From the NCBI GenBank assembly GCA_964502175.1, contig CAZCVE010000010.1:62001-126000 (forward strand): a stretch of DNA of 64,000 bases, read 5' to 3'. The notes below the pieces were generated by a model. It had not been told where the DNA came from and did not search any database. It worked only from the letters and a program-made list of their open reading frames with translations. The position numbers and the translations under genes were made by a program. Position 1 is the stretch's first letter. Every line of letters starts with the position of its first letter. Origin of the DNA: JAFLCL01 sp964502175 (GTDB taxonomy: Bacteria; Myxococcota_A; Polyangia; Polyangiales; Sandaracinaceae). Shown in pieces: positions 9,811 to 22,006 of the stretch.

Positions 9811-11412
9811 TCAAGGCGACGTGACGACCGGAGACGTGACGACCTGCGCGACGCCCGGTGGAGCGGGCGCTTCGGGCTCCATGTCGTCGACGAGCCAGCT
9901 GAGATCGCGCGGGATGACGGCGCGCCTCCGCACGAGGATGGGCGCGGCGATCGGGAACGCGCTGGGGAGGTGAGCGCGATCGCGCGCGCCGAAGTAGCGA
10001 CGCTCGGCGTCGTGCGCCCGGCCGTAGAGATCGTCGGGTGTGGTCGCGCAGCCACCGGGCATCGAGGCGTCGATCGCGAGACGGATCGCGTGCGCGTCGA
10101 CGCCGCGCTCTCTCTCCGGGTTCGAGCACGCGACGAGCGCGGCCGTGTGGCCCACGGATCCGTCGGCGAACGAGGCGAGGTAGGCGCTGAGCTCCGCGCG
10201 CACGAGCGCGGGTGTGCCGGGAGAACATCCGGGACAGCGCAGCTCTCGGCTCGGGCCATCGGCGACGTGACGGATCTCGTGCGATGCGATCGCGCGCGCC
10301 GCGAACGCGGCGAGCGCCTCGAGCGCGTCTTCGAGCCGCGGGGTCTCGGCGAGACGCTCCGAGGCACCGACGATCTGCGCTGCTTCGCCGAGCGTGACGT
10401 CCGGGCAGCGGCTCCCTCGGCTCTGCTCGATGGCGAGCGCGAGCATCGAGTAGCTGCGCCGCGAGAGGCCGCGGTAGGGGAGGTCGTAGACGCGGAACTC
10501 CGAGCCGCACGCGTGACGCGACTCGATCGACGCGGCGGCCTCGAGCAGCGCTTGTTGGTCTTCGGAGGTCTCCACGAGGATCGCGAACAGCGCGGGATCG
10601 ATCGATCGCGCGGCCTCCTCGCGCATGCCAGGCAACGGTCCGCGTTCTTCTTCGGGGCGCCGCTCGTCGAGCGCGGGGATCAGCGCCGGCCAGAGGTGAC
10701 GCGTGGCGAAGTGGAGGATGCGATCGGCCACGAGCATGGCGCCGTCGGCCTCGCGCGTCGTGTGTCCGAGCCACGGCTCGACGAAGCCCAGGCCGTCGAT
10801 GCGATCGAGGTAGCGCGCGCGGTGTCCCTCGACCGTCTGCGCCTCTTCGAGCACGTGGTAGCTGCGCGTCGCCAGCCGGGGCCGCTCGCCGCGCATGTAG
10901 AGCGTGGCCTCGATGCGGTATGGCTGATCGAGCATCTCGAGGCGCCGGTTGTGCGCCCACAGCAGGTAGTCGATGCGCCGCGCGTGGTGGATCGGATCGA
11001 TCGTCGCGAGCAGGTGGAGCTCGCGCCAGATCTCGACGAGGTTGGGGTCGGCCTCGAGCGCGTCGCGAAGGCGTCGAAATCCGTACTCGGCGCGTCGGTG
11101 TCCGGCTGGCGTGTCGGCGCGTCCGATGGCGACGATGTACTCGGGGAGGATCGTGCGGTGCACGGCGTCGAAGTCGATCGTCGCGATGGCCTCGCGGCTC
11201 ACGCGGTGGAGCGGCACGTAGATCGGGTTGCCGAAGAGGTCGATCTCGCGGCGGAGGAACGAGCCCACCGCGCTCGCGTGCCTCACGCCGCCGAAGGTCA
11301 CCGTCAGCAGCGCCGCGAGCACCAGGCCCCACCGACGGAGCATGCGTCGACGCTCGAACGCCCCGGCGTCCAGCTCTTCGATCGTCTCTGCGGTGCGTGC
11401 CGGGTCGGTCAC
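9811..11412 (-). CDS. Membrane-anchored or exported putative HExxH metallopeptidase
   Basis: A 533-residue protein of no recognised family. A single hydrophobic segment (WGLVLAALLTVTFGGV, about residues 27-42) follows a basic RRRMLRR, so it is anchored or exported. The middle is helical. At residues 378-382 lies HEIRH, a zincin HExxH motif, and 25 residues further comes AELSAYLASF, where Glu407 in an ExxAY context could be the third zinc ligand. Paired Cys (C393, C396) lie between. I therefore read it as a putative gluzincin peptidase; activity is unproven. The GTG at 11412 is preceded by GGAGG; an internal ATG at 11343 would begin just before the hydrophobic segment. It is upstream of and co-directional with the NYN gene. 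Confidence 0.65.
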   Translation of the reverse strand: MTDPARTAETIEELDAGAFERRRMLRRWGLVLAALLTVTFGGVRHASAVGSFLRREIDLFGNPIYVPLHRVSREAIATIDFDAVHRTILPEYIVAIGRADTPAGHRRAEYGFRRLRDALEADPNLVEIWRELHLLATIDPIHHARRIDYLLWAHNRRLEMLDQPYRIEATLYMRGERPRLATRSYHVLEEAQTVEGHRARYLDRIDGLGFVEPWLGHTTREADGAMLVADRILHFATRHLWPALIPALDERRPEEERGPLPGMREEAARSIDPALFAILVETSEDQQALLEAAASIESRHACGSEFRVYDLPYRGLSRRSYSMLALAIEQSRGSRCPDVTLGEAAQIVGASERLAETPRLEDALEALAAFAARAIASHEIRHVADGPSRELRCPGCSPGTPALVRAELSAYLASFADGSVGHTAALVACSNPERERGVDAHAIRLAIDASMPGGCATTPDDLYGRAHDAERRYFGARDRAHLPSAFPIAAPILVRRRAVIPRDLSWLVDDMEPEAPAPPGVAQVVTSPVVTSP

Positions 11413-11545
11413 CAGCCTCCGTGCTCCTCCGCCGTCTCGTGACGTCGGACCGGGTCCGACAACGCGAGGCGGCTCGGGTTCCCAAGCATCACGGATCAGG
11501 CGGCGACGCGCACGCCCCTCGCCGGGGTGGGCTACCGTGGGCCGC

Positions 11546-11893
11546 ATGACCGCCCCCAACCCGCTCGATCCCGCTCGATCCGACGCCCGCCCCGCGCTCT
11601 TCGGCGGTGAAGGCACCGTTCGCGTGTGGGACCTCGGCGGCCGCGTCGGCGCCCTCTCGGCCGTGCTGTGGTGCGAGCTCGAGCCGGGCGGTCGGGTCGG
11701 CAAGCACGTGCAGTCGCACGACGACGAGGTGGTCATCGTCATCGAAGGCGAGGCGGTGATCTTCGTCCAGGGCAAGGCGCACGCCTGCGCGAAGGGGAGC
11801 GCCGTGCCGCTCGCCCTCGGACAGACGCTCGAGATCGACAACGCGTCGCCCACCGAGCTGGTGCGCTACCTGATCGTGAAGGCGAAGCGCTGA
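11546..11893 (+). CDS. Small cupin-domain protein
   Basis: A 115-residue single-domain cupin. The barrel motifs are visible: GRVGKHVQSHDDEVVIVIEGEA fits cupin motif 1 (G-x5-H-x-H-x3-E-x6-G in loose form) and LALGQTLEIDN with a following strand fits motif 2. Two His and a Glu (HVQSHDDE) can hold a metal ion. The function of such small cupins ranges from enzyme to sensor and cannot be narrowed. The ATG at 11546 gives the whole domain. It is transcribed divergently from the HExxH gene (133 bases apart) and converges on the nitroreductase. Confidence 0.75.
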   Translation: MTAPNPLDPARSDARPALFGGEGTVRVWDLGGRVGALSAVLWCELEPGGRVGKHVQSHDDEVVIVIEGEAVIFVQGKAHACAKGSAVPLALGQTLEIDNASPTELVRYLIVKAKR

Positions 11894-11915
11894 GCGTCGC
11901 CCCCGGGGGACCAGC

Positions 11916-12491
11916 TCAGCCGGGTGACCAGCGCGCGACGTGATCCTTCGTGCTCGGTCGCGGCATCGCAGGCGGCTCGCTCGCTGGCGTGCCGACGTAG
12001 AGGAAGCCGACGATGTGATCCTCGGCGCGGAGGCCGAGGCCTTCCTTCACGGTGGGGTCGTAGGCGGAGCCGCCGGTGCGCCACATGGCGCCGAAGCCCT
12101 CGGCCTGGAGGCCGATCAGGATCGCGTGCGCGACGCAGCCCGCGGTCAGCATCTGCTCGATCTCCGGCACCTTGGGGCTCGGCTTGGGAGTGCACGCGAC
12201 GGCGAGGATCATCGGTGAGCGCAGCGCCTTTTTCTTCGTCGACTCGAGGCCTGCGGCGTCGATCGAAGGATTCTCTCGCTGCGCGGACCCTGCCATCAGC
12301 GCGCCGAGCGCGTGTCGCGCTTCGCCTTCGATCACGAGCACGCGGAACGCGCGGAGGTTGCCGTGATCGGGCGCGCGGAGCGCGGCAGTGAGCACGCGAT
12401 CGAGCACGTCGCTCGGGGGCGCGGGCTCGGTGAGCTTGCCGACGGAGCGCCGCTCCGAGAGGAGCGAGAGTGCATCGAGCTTCTGCGTCAT
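11916..12491 (-). CDS. Nitroreductase family protein (YdjA-like)
   Basis: A 191-residue FMN-dependent oxidoreductase-like protein. ERRSVGKLTEPAP carries the basic flavin-phosphate residues at the N-terminus. APDHGNLRAFRVLVIEG matches the APSxxNxQPW region of the family in its YdjA form (APDHGNLRPWRF). CVAHAILIGLQAEGFGAMWRTG and HIVGFLYVGTPA are the usual C-terminal blocks. It probably reduces a quinone or nitro compound with NAD(P)H; the natural substrate is unknown. Its ATG overlaps the tgt stop by four bases (ATGA), so it is translationally coupled to queA-tgt. Confidence 0.88.
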   Translation of the reverse strand: MTQKLDALSLLSERRSVGKLTEPAPPSDVLDRVLTAALRAPDHGNLRAFRVLVIEGEARHALGALMAGSAQRENPSIDAAGLESTKKKALRSPMILAVACTPKPSPKVPEIEQMLTAGCVAHAILIGLQAEGFGAMWRTGGSAYDPTVKEGLGLRAEDHIVGFLYVGTPASEPPAMPRPSTKDHVARWSPG

Positions 12492-13681
12492 GACGGCTCC
12501 CGGCGGTGGATGGGGTTCTTGGGCTCCGCGTTGCCGCGGCCGATCTCGTCGCCGTCGCGCATCGCGCGCGCGGCCTCCTCGGACCACGTCGTGTAGTCGC
12601 CCGAGACGATGTGCTCGCGCGCGGCGCGCGTGAGGTCGAGATAGAAGTGCAGGTTGTGCTGCGTCACGAGGCGCGCACCGAGCATCTCGTCGGCGCGCAC
12701 GAGGTGGTGGAGGTAGGCGCGCGTGAAGCGCGCGCACACGGGACACGCGCAGCGCGCGTCGAGCGGCGCTTCGTCCACGCGGTGACGCGCCTGCTTGAGG
12801 TTCACGCGACCGCTCCACGTCAGCGCTTGGCCGTTTCGTGCGTTGCGCGTGGGGAGCACGCAGTCGAACAGATCGATGCCCGCGCCGATGCCGCGCAAGA
12901 GGTCGTACGGCGTGCCCACGCCCATGAGGTAGCGCGGCCGGTCGGTGGGCATCCGGTGCGCCACCGCGTCGAGCGCTCGGTACATCTCCGGGATCGGCTC
13001 GCCGACGGAGAACCCGCCCATCGCGACGCCGTCGAAGCCGCGTCCGTCGACCTCCATGCCCGCGATGTCCTCGAGGTGGCGCAGCCGACGGTCCACGTCC
13101 GTCCCGCCCTGCACGATGCCGAAGCGCGCTTGGCCATCGCGCCACGGCGACGCGAGGCATCGACGTGCCCACGCGGTGGTGCGCGACATCGCGCGCTCGA
13201 TCACGTCCGCGGGTCCACCGCCGGGCGGGCACTCGTCGAACGCCATGGCGACGTCCGAGCCGAGCAGCGTCTGGATGCGCATCGACTCTTCGGGCGTGAG
13301 GCGCAGCGCGCTTCCGTCGAGGTGCGAGCGGAACGACACGCCTTCGTCGTCGATGGTGCGCAGATCCGCGAGCGAGAAGACCTGGAAGCCGCCCGAGTCG
13401 GTGAGGTGCGCGTGCTTCCACCCCATGAACTTCTGCACGCCGCCGAGCTCCGCGATGCGCTCGGGGCCGGGCCGCAGCCACAGGTGGTAGGTGTTCGCGA
13501 GGATGATGCGCGCGCCGGTCGCCTCGACCTCGTCGGGCGTCTGCGACTTCACCGTGGCGAGCGTGCCCACCGGCATGAACACGGGCGTCTCGATCACCGC
13601 GCGCGGCGTGGTGAAGCGTCCCGCCCGCGCGTTCCCATCGCGCGCGAGCTCTTCGAAACCGAACCCGGGACTCCGCTGCAT
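12488..13681 (-). CDS. tgt: tRNA-guanine(34) transglycosylase
   Basis: Tgt swaps guanine 34 for preQ1 in tRNAs with GUN anticodons during queuosine synthesis. At 397 residues it is slightly longer than usual (about 375). PVFMPVGTLATVKSQTP, LANTYHLWLRPG, LTDSGGFQVFSLA (the Asp of the active site) and GVGTPYDLLRGIGAGIDLFDCV (catalytic Asp region) are intact. CPVCARFTRAYLHHL, with the preceding Cys of RCACP, gives the zinc site. The ATG directly abuts the stop of queA, and its own stop overlaps the nitroreductase start. queA-tgt adjacency is common in bacteria and supports the call. Confidence 0.96.
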   Translation of the reverse strand: MQRSPGFGFEELARDGNARAGRFTTPRAVIETPVFMPVGTLATVKSQTPDEVEATGARIILANTYHLWLRPGPERIAELGGVQKFMGWKHAHLTDSGGFQVFSLADLRTIDDEGVSFRSHLDGSALRLTPEESMRIQTLLGSDVAMAFDECPPGGGPADVIERAMSRTTAWARRCLASPWRDGQARFGIVQGGTDVDRRLRHLEDIAGMEVDGRGFDGVAMGGFSVGEPIPEMYRALDAVAHRMPTDRPRYLMGVGTPYDLLRGIGAGIDLFDCVLPTRNARNGQALTWSGRVNLKQARHRVDEAPLDARCACPVCARFTRAYLHHLVRADEMLGARLVTQHNLHFYLDLTRAAREHIVSGDYTTWSEEAARAMRDGDEIGRGNAEPKNPIHRREPS

Positions 13682-14743
13682 TCAGGCTCCTCGGTCGCTC
13701 GCGCGCCGAAGCAGCATCGCGTCGCCATAGCTGAAGAATCGATACCGCTCGCGCACGCACTCTCGGTAGGCGCGGCGCACCTCTTCGGTGCCGCCCATCG
13801 CCATCACGAGCGCGAGCAAGGTCGAGCGAGGGAGATGGAAGTTCGTGAAGAGCGCGTCGACGACGCGCATCGCGTACGGAGGTCGGATGAAGATCTGCGT
13901 GCGGCCGGGGCCGGAGCGAACGGAGCCGCTCTCGTCCGACGCGGCCTCGAGCGTGCGGCAGACGGTGGTGCCCACGGCGACGATCGGCCGACGCTCGGCG
14001 CGCGCGCGCGCGATCGCGACGCTCGTCTCTTCGGGCACGTCGTAGCGCTCGGCGTGCATCGGGTGCTCGTCGAGATCCTCGACGCGCAGCGGCGCGAACG
14101 TGCCTGGTCCGACGTGCAGCGTGACCCGCGCGATCGCGTGTCCCGCGCGTCCCATCGCCTCGAGCAAGCGCGGCGTGAAGTGAAGACCCGCGGTCGGCGC
14201 GGCGACCGAGCCCTCCGCGTTCGCGAAGATGGTCTGGTAGCGGCTGAGGTCGTCCTGGCTCGGATCGCGCCGGATGTAGGGCGGCAGCGGCACCTGTCCC
14301 GCGCGCGCGATCGCCTCGCGCACGCTGAGACCCTCGCGCGGCTCGAGCTCGAGCTCGATCTCCCCGTGCTCGCGGAGCGCGCGCACCACGGCGTCGAGCG
14401 GCGCGCCGTCGATCGTGAGCTTCATGCCGGGGCGCAGGCTCTTCACGCCGCGCGCGAGCGCGCTCCAGAGGCGGTCGTGCGTACCGTCGAGCGGCTCGAC
14501 GAGCAGCATCTCGACCTTGCCCTGCGTGGCCTTGCGGGCGTGGAGGCGCGCGGGGATGACGCGCGTGTCGTTCACGACGAAGAGCGACGGTCTCATCTCG
14601 CCCGGGAGGTCGAGCACGCGCCCGTGACGCGCGAGACCTCGTCCCGTGTCGAGCACGGCCATGCGCGCGCCGTCGCGCTCCGTCGGCGGGGTCTGCGCGA
14701 TCAGCTCGGGCGGCAGGTCGTAGTCGAGCTCGCTGGCGTGCAC
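13682..14743 (-). CDS. queA: S-adenosylmethionine:tRNA ribosyltransferase-isomerase
   Basis: QueA adds the epoxycyclopentanediol moiety to preQ1 in tRNA using the ribosyl part of S-adenosylmethionine. The 353-residue length is standard. It starts with ELDYDLPPELIAQTPP, the family N-terminus, which supports the GTG start at 14743. Other landmarks are FVVNDTRVIPARL, SVAAPTAGLHFTPRLLEA, THVGPGTFAP-type VTLHVGPGTFAPLR, HAERYDVPEET, and NFHLPRSTLLALVMAMGG near the end. It is the first gene of queA-tgt-nitroreductase, an arrangement with no intergenic space. Confidence 0.96.
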   Translation of the reverse strand: MHASELDYDLPPELIAQTPPTERDGARMAVLDTGRGLARHGRVLDLPGEMRPSLFVVNDTRVIPARLHARKATQGKVEMLLVEPLDGTHDRLWSALARGVKSLRPGMKLTIDGAPLDAVVRALREHGEIELELEPREGLSVREAIARAGQVPLPPYIRRDPSQDDLSRYQTIFANAEGSVAAPTAGLHFTPRLLEAMGRAGHAIARVTLHVGPGTFAPLRVEDLDEHPMHAERYDVPEETSVAIARARAERRPIVAVGTTVCRTLEAASDESGSVRSGPGRTQIFIRPPYAMRVVDALFTNFHLPRSTLLALVMAMGGTEEVRRAYRECVRERYRFFSYGDAMLLRRASDRGA

Positions 14744-14785
14744 GTCGGGCCTCGGAGGAGCCGCCTTCTTAGGGGTCGAGCTCGC

Positions 14786-15996
14786 TCACGGCAACCCCGG
14801 CCCCCGCGGCGGATCGGGCCGCGGCGCCACGCCCACGTGCACGAGCTCGGAGACGTCGGTGGTGGCCCACAGCGTTCCGTCGCTCGCGATCATCGGAAAG
14901 CCGTGGCTGATCCCGCCGAGCTCGACGCGCTCGAGGAGCTCGCCGCTCGGAGAGATCACGCCGAGCCGACCGCGCCGATCGAACGCGAGCGTCTGGTGCG
15001 ACGCGTCGATCGCGACGGGGCCGTGGAACGGCGCGTCGGTCGACACCGTCCAGCGCGTGCTGCCGTCGGGATCGATCGCCACGACGCCGAGCGTCGGGAT
15101 GGCGACGCGGTACGAGCCGTCGTCGTCGCGCGCGAGCATCGAGCTCTGATCGATCACGCGACCTCCGATCGGCAGCCGCTGGCGCACGTGGCGGCCGTGC
15201 TCGACCTGCGCGATGTGGCCGCCTGCGAGGACGAGGTGCACCGTGCCGTCCGGCGTGACGACGGGCGGCGCGGAGATCCGATCGCCGACGTCGGCCGTCC
15301 AGAGGAGCTGTCCCGAGAGATCGAACACGCAGAGCCGATCGATCGCGCCGACGATGATCCGGTCGGGCGGCAAGAACGCGGGTGCGTGCGTCACGCCGAT
15401 GCTGCCGACGGCGGTCGAGGTCACGAAGATGCGCGCGAGATCGCTGTCGACGCGCGTCAGCGTGCGGTCGGACGTGGTGAACACGACGCTGCCGTCGGGG
15501 AGGATGAGCGGGCTCGGACGAGGTGCACCCGAGAGGCGTGCCTCGGCGCGGATCTCGAGGTCTCGGTCGACGAGCACGAGGCGGAAATCACGCGTGGCGA
15601 CGAGGAGCTCGCCCGAAGGCATGACCACGGGACGGACGTCGATCGGGCCGAGCGCGAGGGTGCGTACCGTGCCCTCGCGGACGCGCACGAGCAGACCCTC
15701 CGACGTGCCGACGGCGATGTAGCTGCCCCACTCGACGGGGGGCGTGGGGTTGCGGCGCGGCGTGGGGATCCGCTCCACCACCACGTGTCGATCACCCGCC
15801 AAGGTGCGAGCGATGCGGCCGTCGCGGAGCGGGCCTCCGAGATCCATCGCGGTCGGTGATGCTGCGTCGCCGCGCAGCGTGACGAGGCGGCCGCCCTCTG
15901 CGTGATCGGCGTGCGCCGCGGGACCCACCGAGAGCGCGCCGGAAAGACTCGCGAGGCCCAGCGCGGTCCACGCTGCGAACGTCGACGTCGAGCGCG

Positions 15997-16000
<4 letters not shown>
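14786..16000 (-). CDS. Exported PQQ-like beta-propeller repeat protein
   Basis: A 404-residue secreted protein with a cleavable signal peptide (hydrophobic core WTALGLASLSGALSV, likely cleavage after HADHA or nearby). The mature protein consists of repeated beta-propeller blades of the PQQ/WD40-like kind: PPVVTPDGTVHLVLAGG, GVVAIDPDGSTRWTVS, PLILPDGSVVFTTSDRT and PMIASDGTLWATTD are successive copies of the xPDGxxxxx motif. Such proteins often act as scaffolds in the periplasm. Its ATG overlaps the kinase stop by four bases, making it the last gene of the zinc-ribbon/kinase/propeller operon and a possible partner or reporter of that kinase. Confidence 0.7.
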
Positions 16001-18158
<2,158 letters not shown>

Positions 18159-18162
<4 letters not shown>

Positions 18163-20693
18163 GACGCCGGCACCACGAAGGTCGCGTCGATGCGCGGCAC
18201 CGTGCGCGTCTCGTCGCTCTCGGCGCGGAACTGCTGCGTGCCGCCCGACACGCCGACCACTCGAACCACCGCGCCTGGCTCGATCGGATCCGCGGGCGCG
18301 TACGTGACCCAGAGCGGGCAGCGATCGGCGCGAGTGCAGCCGCGCACGAGCATCTGGAGGACGCCGCGGCCGTCTTGCACGTCGGCGTTGTAGACCTGTC
18401 CATCGAGGGCCACGAGTCGTCCGCGCGCTGCGTCTGGCTGCTCGGCGAGCTGCGTGTAGCCGAGGCTGCGATCCACGAGCACCTCGCTCGCCGCGCGTCG
18501 GAGATCGGGCACGCGGCGGACACCGACGACGACCTCGCGCGGCGCGCTTCCGGGCCGGCGCGAGACGACGTGCAGGATCGCGCGACCGTCCGCGGCCGCG
18601 TCCGGCAGCGGGATCTCGAGAGAGAACGTGCCGTCCGCAGCGACGGGAGCGTCACGACCTTCGATCGTCACGCGCGTCGTGTTCTGCCCCTCGGCCACGG
18701 CGGCCGTTCGTCCTGCGACGGTCACGCTCGCGCGATCTGTGACGGCCCCGTCGAGCGGCTGGCGAAGCTCGAGCGCAGCGATCGGGATGCGCGTGCTCAG
18801 CGTGCCGCTCGCCGGCTGTCCTCCCGGGGGCGTGACGACGTACGCGGCGTTGTGCGCGAGCGCGCCATCCGCACCCGGCGTCAGCGACGCGATGGGCACC
18901 TCGGTGCGCCCGCGTCCCTGCGCATCGAGCGGCATCGCCGCGCCCGCGAGCGTCACCGTGGATCCGGGCACGGCCTCGACGACGACGGCCATCGCGGCAG
19001 GCGTGCTCTCGAGACCCGCGAGGTCTGCGCGCACGCGGTACTCGACGGTGAGCGTGATCGGCACGTTGGTGGTGGTGTTGCCCGAGACGATCTCGATGTT
19101 CAGCGGGTTGTCGCCGATGCGGAGCGCGTCGGCCGACAGCGGGAGCTCGGCCGCGCCCGACACCACGGGGCGCTCCGCGCCGGCGTAGCGCACGCGCGTT
19201 CCCTCGGTCGCGCCGGGGATCTGGATGCGCACGACCTCGCCCGCGGGCGTCTGCACGACGCTCGCCGTGACGTCCGGTCCGCGGCCGTAGAAGTGGTAGT
19301 AGCCGAACAGCGCGAGGGCTCCGCTCGCGACGAGGATCGCGCTCGCCAAGACGGCGATGAGGCAGCCCGTGTTGCGCCGCCGCGGCGACGGCATGCCCGC
19401 GATCGACATCTCACCGGTGTCGACGTTGCCGTAGGCGTTGCCTGGCGTGCCACCCAGCGTCACCGCGCCCGGCGCGATCGGCGACTGCGGCGCGACGTCG
19501 CCCCCACCGAGCGCGACCCCGCCAGGCGCCACGCCGGGGGCAGGCGCGGCCACTCCGAGCATGGTGCGATGTGACGGGCCGAGCTTCTTCGCCGCGGCTG
19601 CGCCTGGCGCTCCAGGCGTGGAGACGTTCATCGCGGGCTGAGGGGCCGGCGCCGCGGCCTGAGGGCTCGGCGCCGAAACCTGAGGACTCGGCGCGGAAAC
19701 CTGAGGACTCGCGACGGAAGCGACCTGCGGTGCGGCGTGGTGGAATGGCTGGGCCGGCGGCTGGGCGTGCGCGGCCGGCTGGGCCGGTGGCAGCGGCTGC
19801 GCGTGCAGCGGTGGGGCCGCAGGCTGCGCCGGAGCGATCGGCGCCGCGGCGGTCATGGGCTGGGGCGCGATCGCTGCGGCGACCTGCGGAGCTGGCGCGG
19901 AGACCTGAGGGACCGGCGCGGAGATCTGAGGCGCCGCGTGCTGCGGCTGGAGCGGTGCTCCCACGACCGGAGAGCCCACCGGCGCTCCGCCCATCGGCCC
20001 GAAGCCCGAGAGGCCGAGCATGGTCTTCTGTTGTGGCCGCGCGGGCTCAGCGCTCGGCGCCGCCGGACTCGGTGCCGCCGGACTCGGAGGAAGAATGTGC
20101 GCGGGCTTGGCGGCGAGCAGATCGCTCGGATGCGCACGCGTCGTCGGCTCGTCGTCGGTGAACCCGCCGTGCGAGAAGCCTCCGTGCGACGCAGCCGCGG
20201 GCGCGGACGGAGACACGCCGGCGGGGGCCGGAGGTGCGCCCATCGAGATGCCCATGACCGTTCGCTGAGGAACGCGCGCCCCGCCCGTGGAGACCTTGGG
20301 GTCCTTCGGTTTGTCGCCCGGCAGCGGCCCCTGCGCTTGCGGCGGGATCGCGTGGCTCGCACTCGAGCTCTCGCCCGACGCGCGCATCATCATCGTGCGC
20401 AGCTTGGAGTCCGCGGGCTCGACGCCCGTCGACAGGATCCCGGACGTCGGCGCAGCGGCGAACGGCGACGGCGTGGGCTTCTGCGGGACGGCGACGTTCG
20501 ACGGGAGCGGCGCCTGCGCGATCGGAGCCTGCGCGATCGGAGCCTGCGCGACCGGAGCCTGCGCGACCGGAGCCTGCGCGATCGGAGCCTGCGCAGCAGG
20601 CGCTCCGCCGACTTGCGCTCCGCAGCGACCACAGAAGCGCGAGTCGGCCGAGTTCGCAGTTCCACACGCAGGACAGAACATCGCAGCCGTCAT
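18159..20693 (-). CDS. Zinc-ribbon membrane protein with repeated Thr-Met-Leu-Gly motifs
   Basis: An 844-residue protein of unknown function. The N-terminus is a zinc ribbon (Cys7, 10, 21, 24). A 420-residue Ala/Pro/Gln low-complexity region follows, starting with AQAPI/AQAPV pentads. Within it a short motif of the form [RK]T[MV][LM][GM] occurs at Thr100, Thr145, Thr224 and Thr377. One membrane helix lies at about 443-466, and the C-terminal 370 residues are beta-rich, probably periplasmic, with Ig-like segments. It is the first gene of the operon with the Ser/Thr kinase, and the motifs face the cytoplasm, so they may be kinase phosphorylation sites (inference). Confidence 0.75.
20521..20595. 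repeat. 15-bp tandem repeat, five copies, in the zinc-ribbon gene
   Basis: Five units of ATCGGAGCCTGCGCG (two with ACC for ATC, the last ending in A) stand in register and encode AQAPI/AQAPV pentads on the minus strand. Copy number is likely to vary by slippage. Confidence 0.85.
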
Positions 20694-20763
20694 CCGGGTC
20701 GCAGCCTACCAGGGACGTCCGTCCTCACGCAGGAACAATGGCAGGCGCTCGTCAGCTCGCCGC

Positions 20764-21933
20764 TCACATCCCGATGACGTCTTGCCAGGGCAACACGTTG
20801 GGGCTCAGGGGGTCTTGGCAGAGGCGACGCGCCGTGTTGCACGTGCCGCCCGTCGGGGCGCACGCGGTGTCGTCGGTGCAGGTCGCGCCCGTTCGACCGA
20901 ACGCGAAGAGCGAGAGCACGTCGCCGTTGTCGATCGTGCGCGCCACGTCGACAGGCGCCGTCGCCGGGACCGGGAACGGCAGCGTGATGGGGCCGAGCGC
21001 GAGGGTCAGCGCGGCGCAGTCGGGCGGTCCGGGCACCGTGACGTGGACGAAGAACGCGCCTGGCGTCCCCGACAGCGCAGGCACGTCGATGAAGGGAGTC
21101 GCCTCGGCGTACGCGATGCCGTTGATGTCGCTCATCAGCGGGAGCACGCGCGTGGAGGGCGCCGCGCCCGGGTTGGCCGCATCGACGTAGTCGGGGTCGA
21201 AGCAGATGTGAATGGGGGCGGGAAGGTTCGGCACCGTCTGCACGACGCGGACGCGCGCGCCCGACGCGGCAGGCGTCGCGTCGTCGGCGAAGAGCACCGC
21301 GGACGGCTCGGGACAGTCGCGAACGCCGCAGTCGATGCCCGAGTCGGGGACCACGCCCATGGCGACGAGCGTCGTGAGCGGCGCGGCGGTCGCGGTGACC
21401 ACGGTGCCGACGACGATCGGCTCGATCGTTCCCACGGCGGGACACGCTGCGGCCAGCGCCGCGAACGGAAGATCCGCTCGGTCGTAGAGACGAACGACGA
21501 TGGCGTAGCCCTCCGCCGCGAACGTCGGAAAGGGGATGTAGGGCGAGATGCCGGGGTAGGGCAGCGTGCCGTCGAGCCCGCGCGCGGGATCGACCGTGCC
21601 GATCATGTGACCCGTCGTCTCCGGCACCCCGGTGCCCGGGATCGTCGAGAGACAGATCGTGAGGTTCGGGCCCGCGACGATCATGTTCGCGAGGCGCAGG
21701 CGCAGACCTCCGGTCGGCGTGGGGAGCGGATCGCTCGCCGGATCCTCGACGAAGCCTGGGCGAGCGTCGTAGTTCGCGTTCGCGTCGGGCCCCGTCGTCG
21801 TCGCGCTGCACGAGCCGAGCGCGAGCGCGACCAGCGGTACCACCACGAGGGCTCCGCCCGCCCGCCCCTTCGAGGCGTGAGGTGAAGGCGAGCGCAGCGG
21901 ATCGGCGTTGTCGAAGGTCCCCGTTCTGTTCAC
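20764..21933 (-). CDS. Lipoprotein with DUF4397-like domains
   Basis: A 389-residue lipoprotein. A GTG at 21933 has AGGAG six bases upstream, which decides the start; the signal ends in the lipobox LALGSC. Two related halves are visible: GLRLRLANMIVAGPNLTICL and GARVRVVQTVPNLPAPIHICF, resembling the repeated start of DUF4397 domains, which are surface beta domains of unknown role. The C-terminus has a Cys-rich clasp (CTDDTACAPTGGTC) typical of myxobacterial surface proteins. It lies 73 bases downstream of the large Cys-repeat lipoprotein and probably shares its transcript. Confidence 0.7.
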   Translation of the reverse strand: MNRTGTFDNADPLRSPSPHASKGRAGGALVVVPLVALALGSCSATTTGPDANANYDARPGFVEDPASDPLPTPTGGLRLRLANMIVAGPNLTICLSTIPGTGVPETTGHMIGTVDPARGLDGTLPYPGISPYIPFPTFAAEGYAIVVRLYDRADLPFAALAAACPAVGTIEPIVVGTVVTATAAPLTTLVAMGVVPDSGIDCGVRDCPEPSAVLFADDATPAASGARVRVVQTVPNLPAPIHICFDPDYVDAANPGAAPSTRVLPLMSDINGIAYAEATPFIDVPALSGTPGAFFVHVTVPGPPDCAALTLALGPITLPFPVPATAPVDVARTIDNGDVLSLFAFGRTGATCTDDTACAPTGGTCNTARRLCQDPLSPNVLPWQDVIGM

Positions 21934-22006
21934 GCGATTCTCCTGGCTTCGTCCGCGCCGGCGGCCTCGAGGCGCTCGAGGACCGCAGGCGACGACACGA
22001 CCAGCC

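Noticed and set aside
8539..11442. A 967-residue plus-strand open frame
   Set aside because: It is antisense to the NYN and HExxH genes, which have recognisable motifs and ribosome sites; its composition is that of an opposite-strand shadow.
12506..15859. A 1117-residue plus-strand open frame
   Set aside because: It covers tgt, queA and part of the propeller gene in antisense; those genes are certain.
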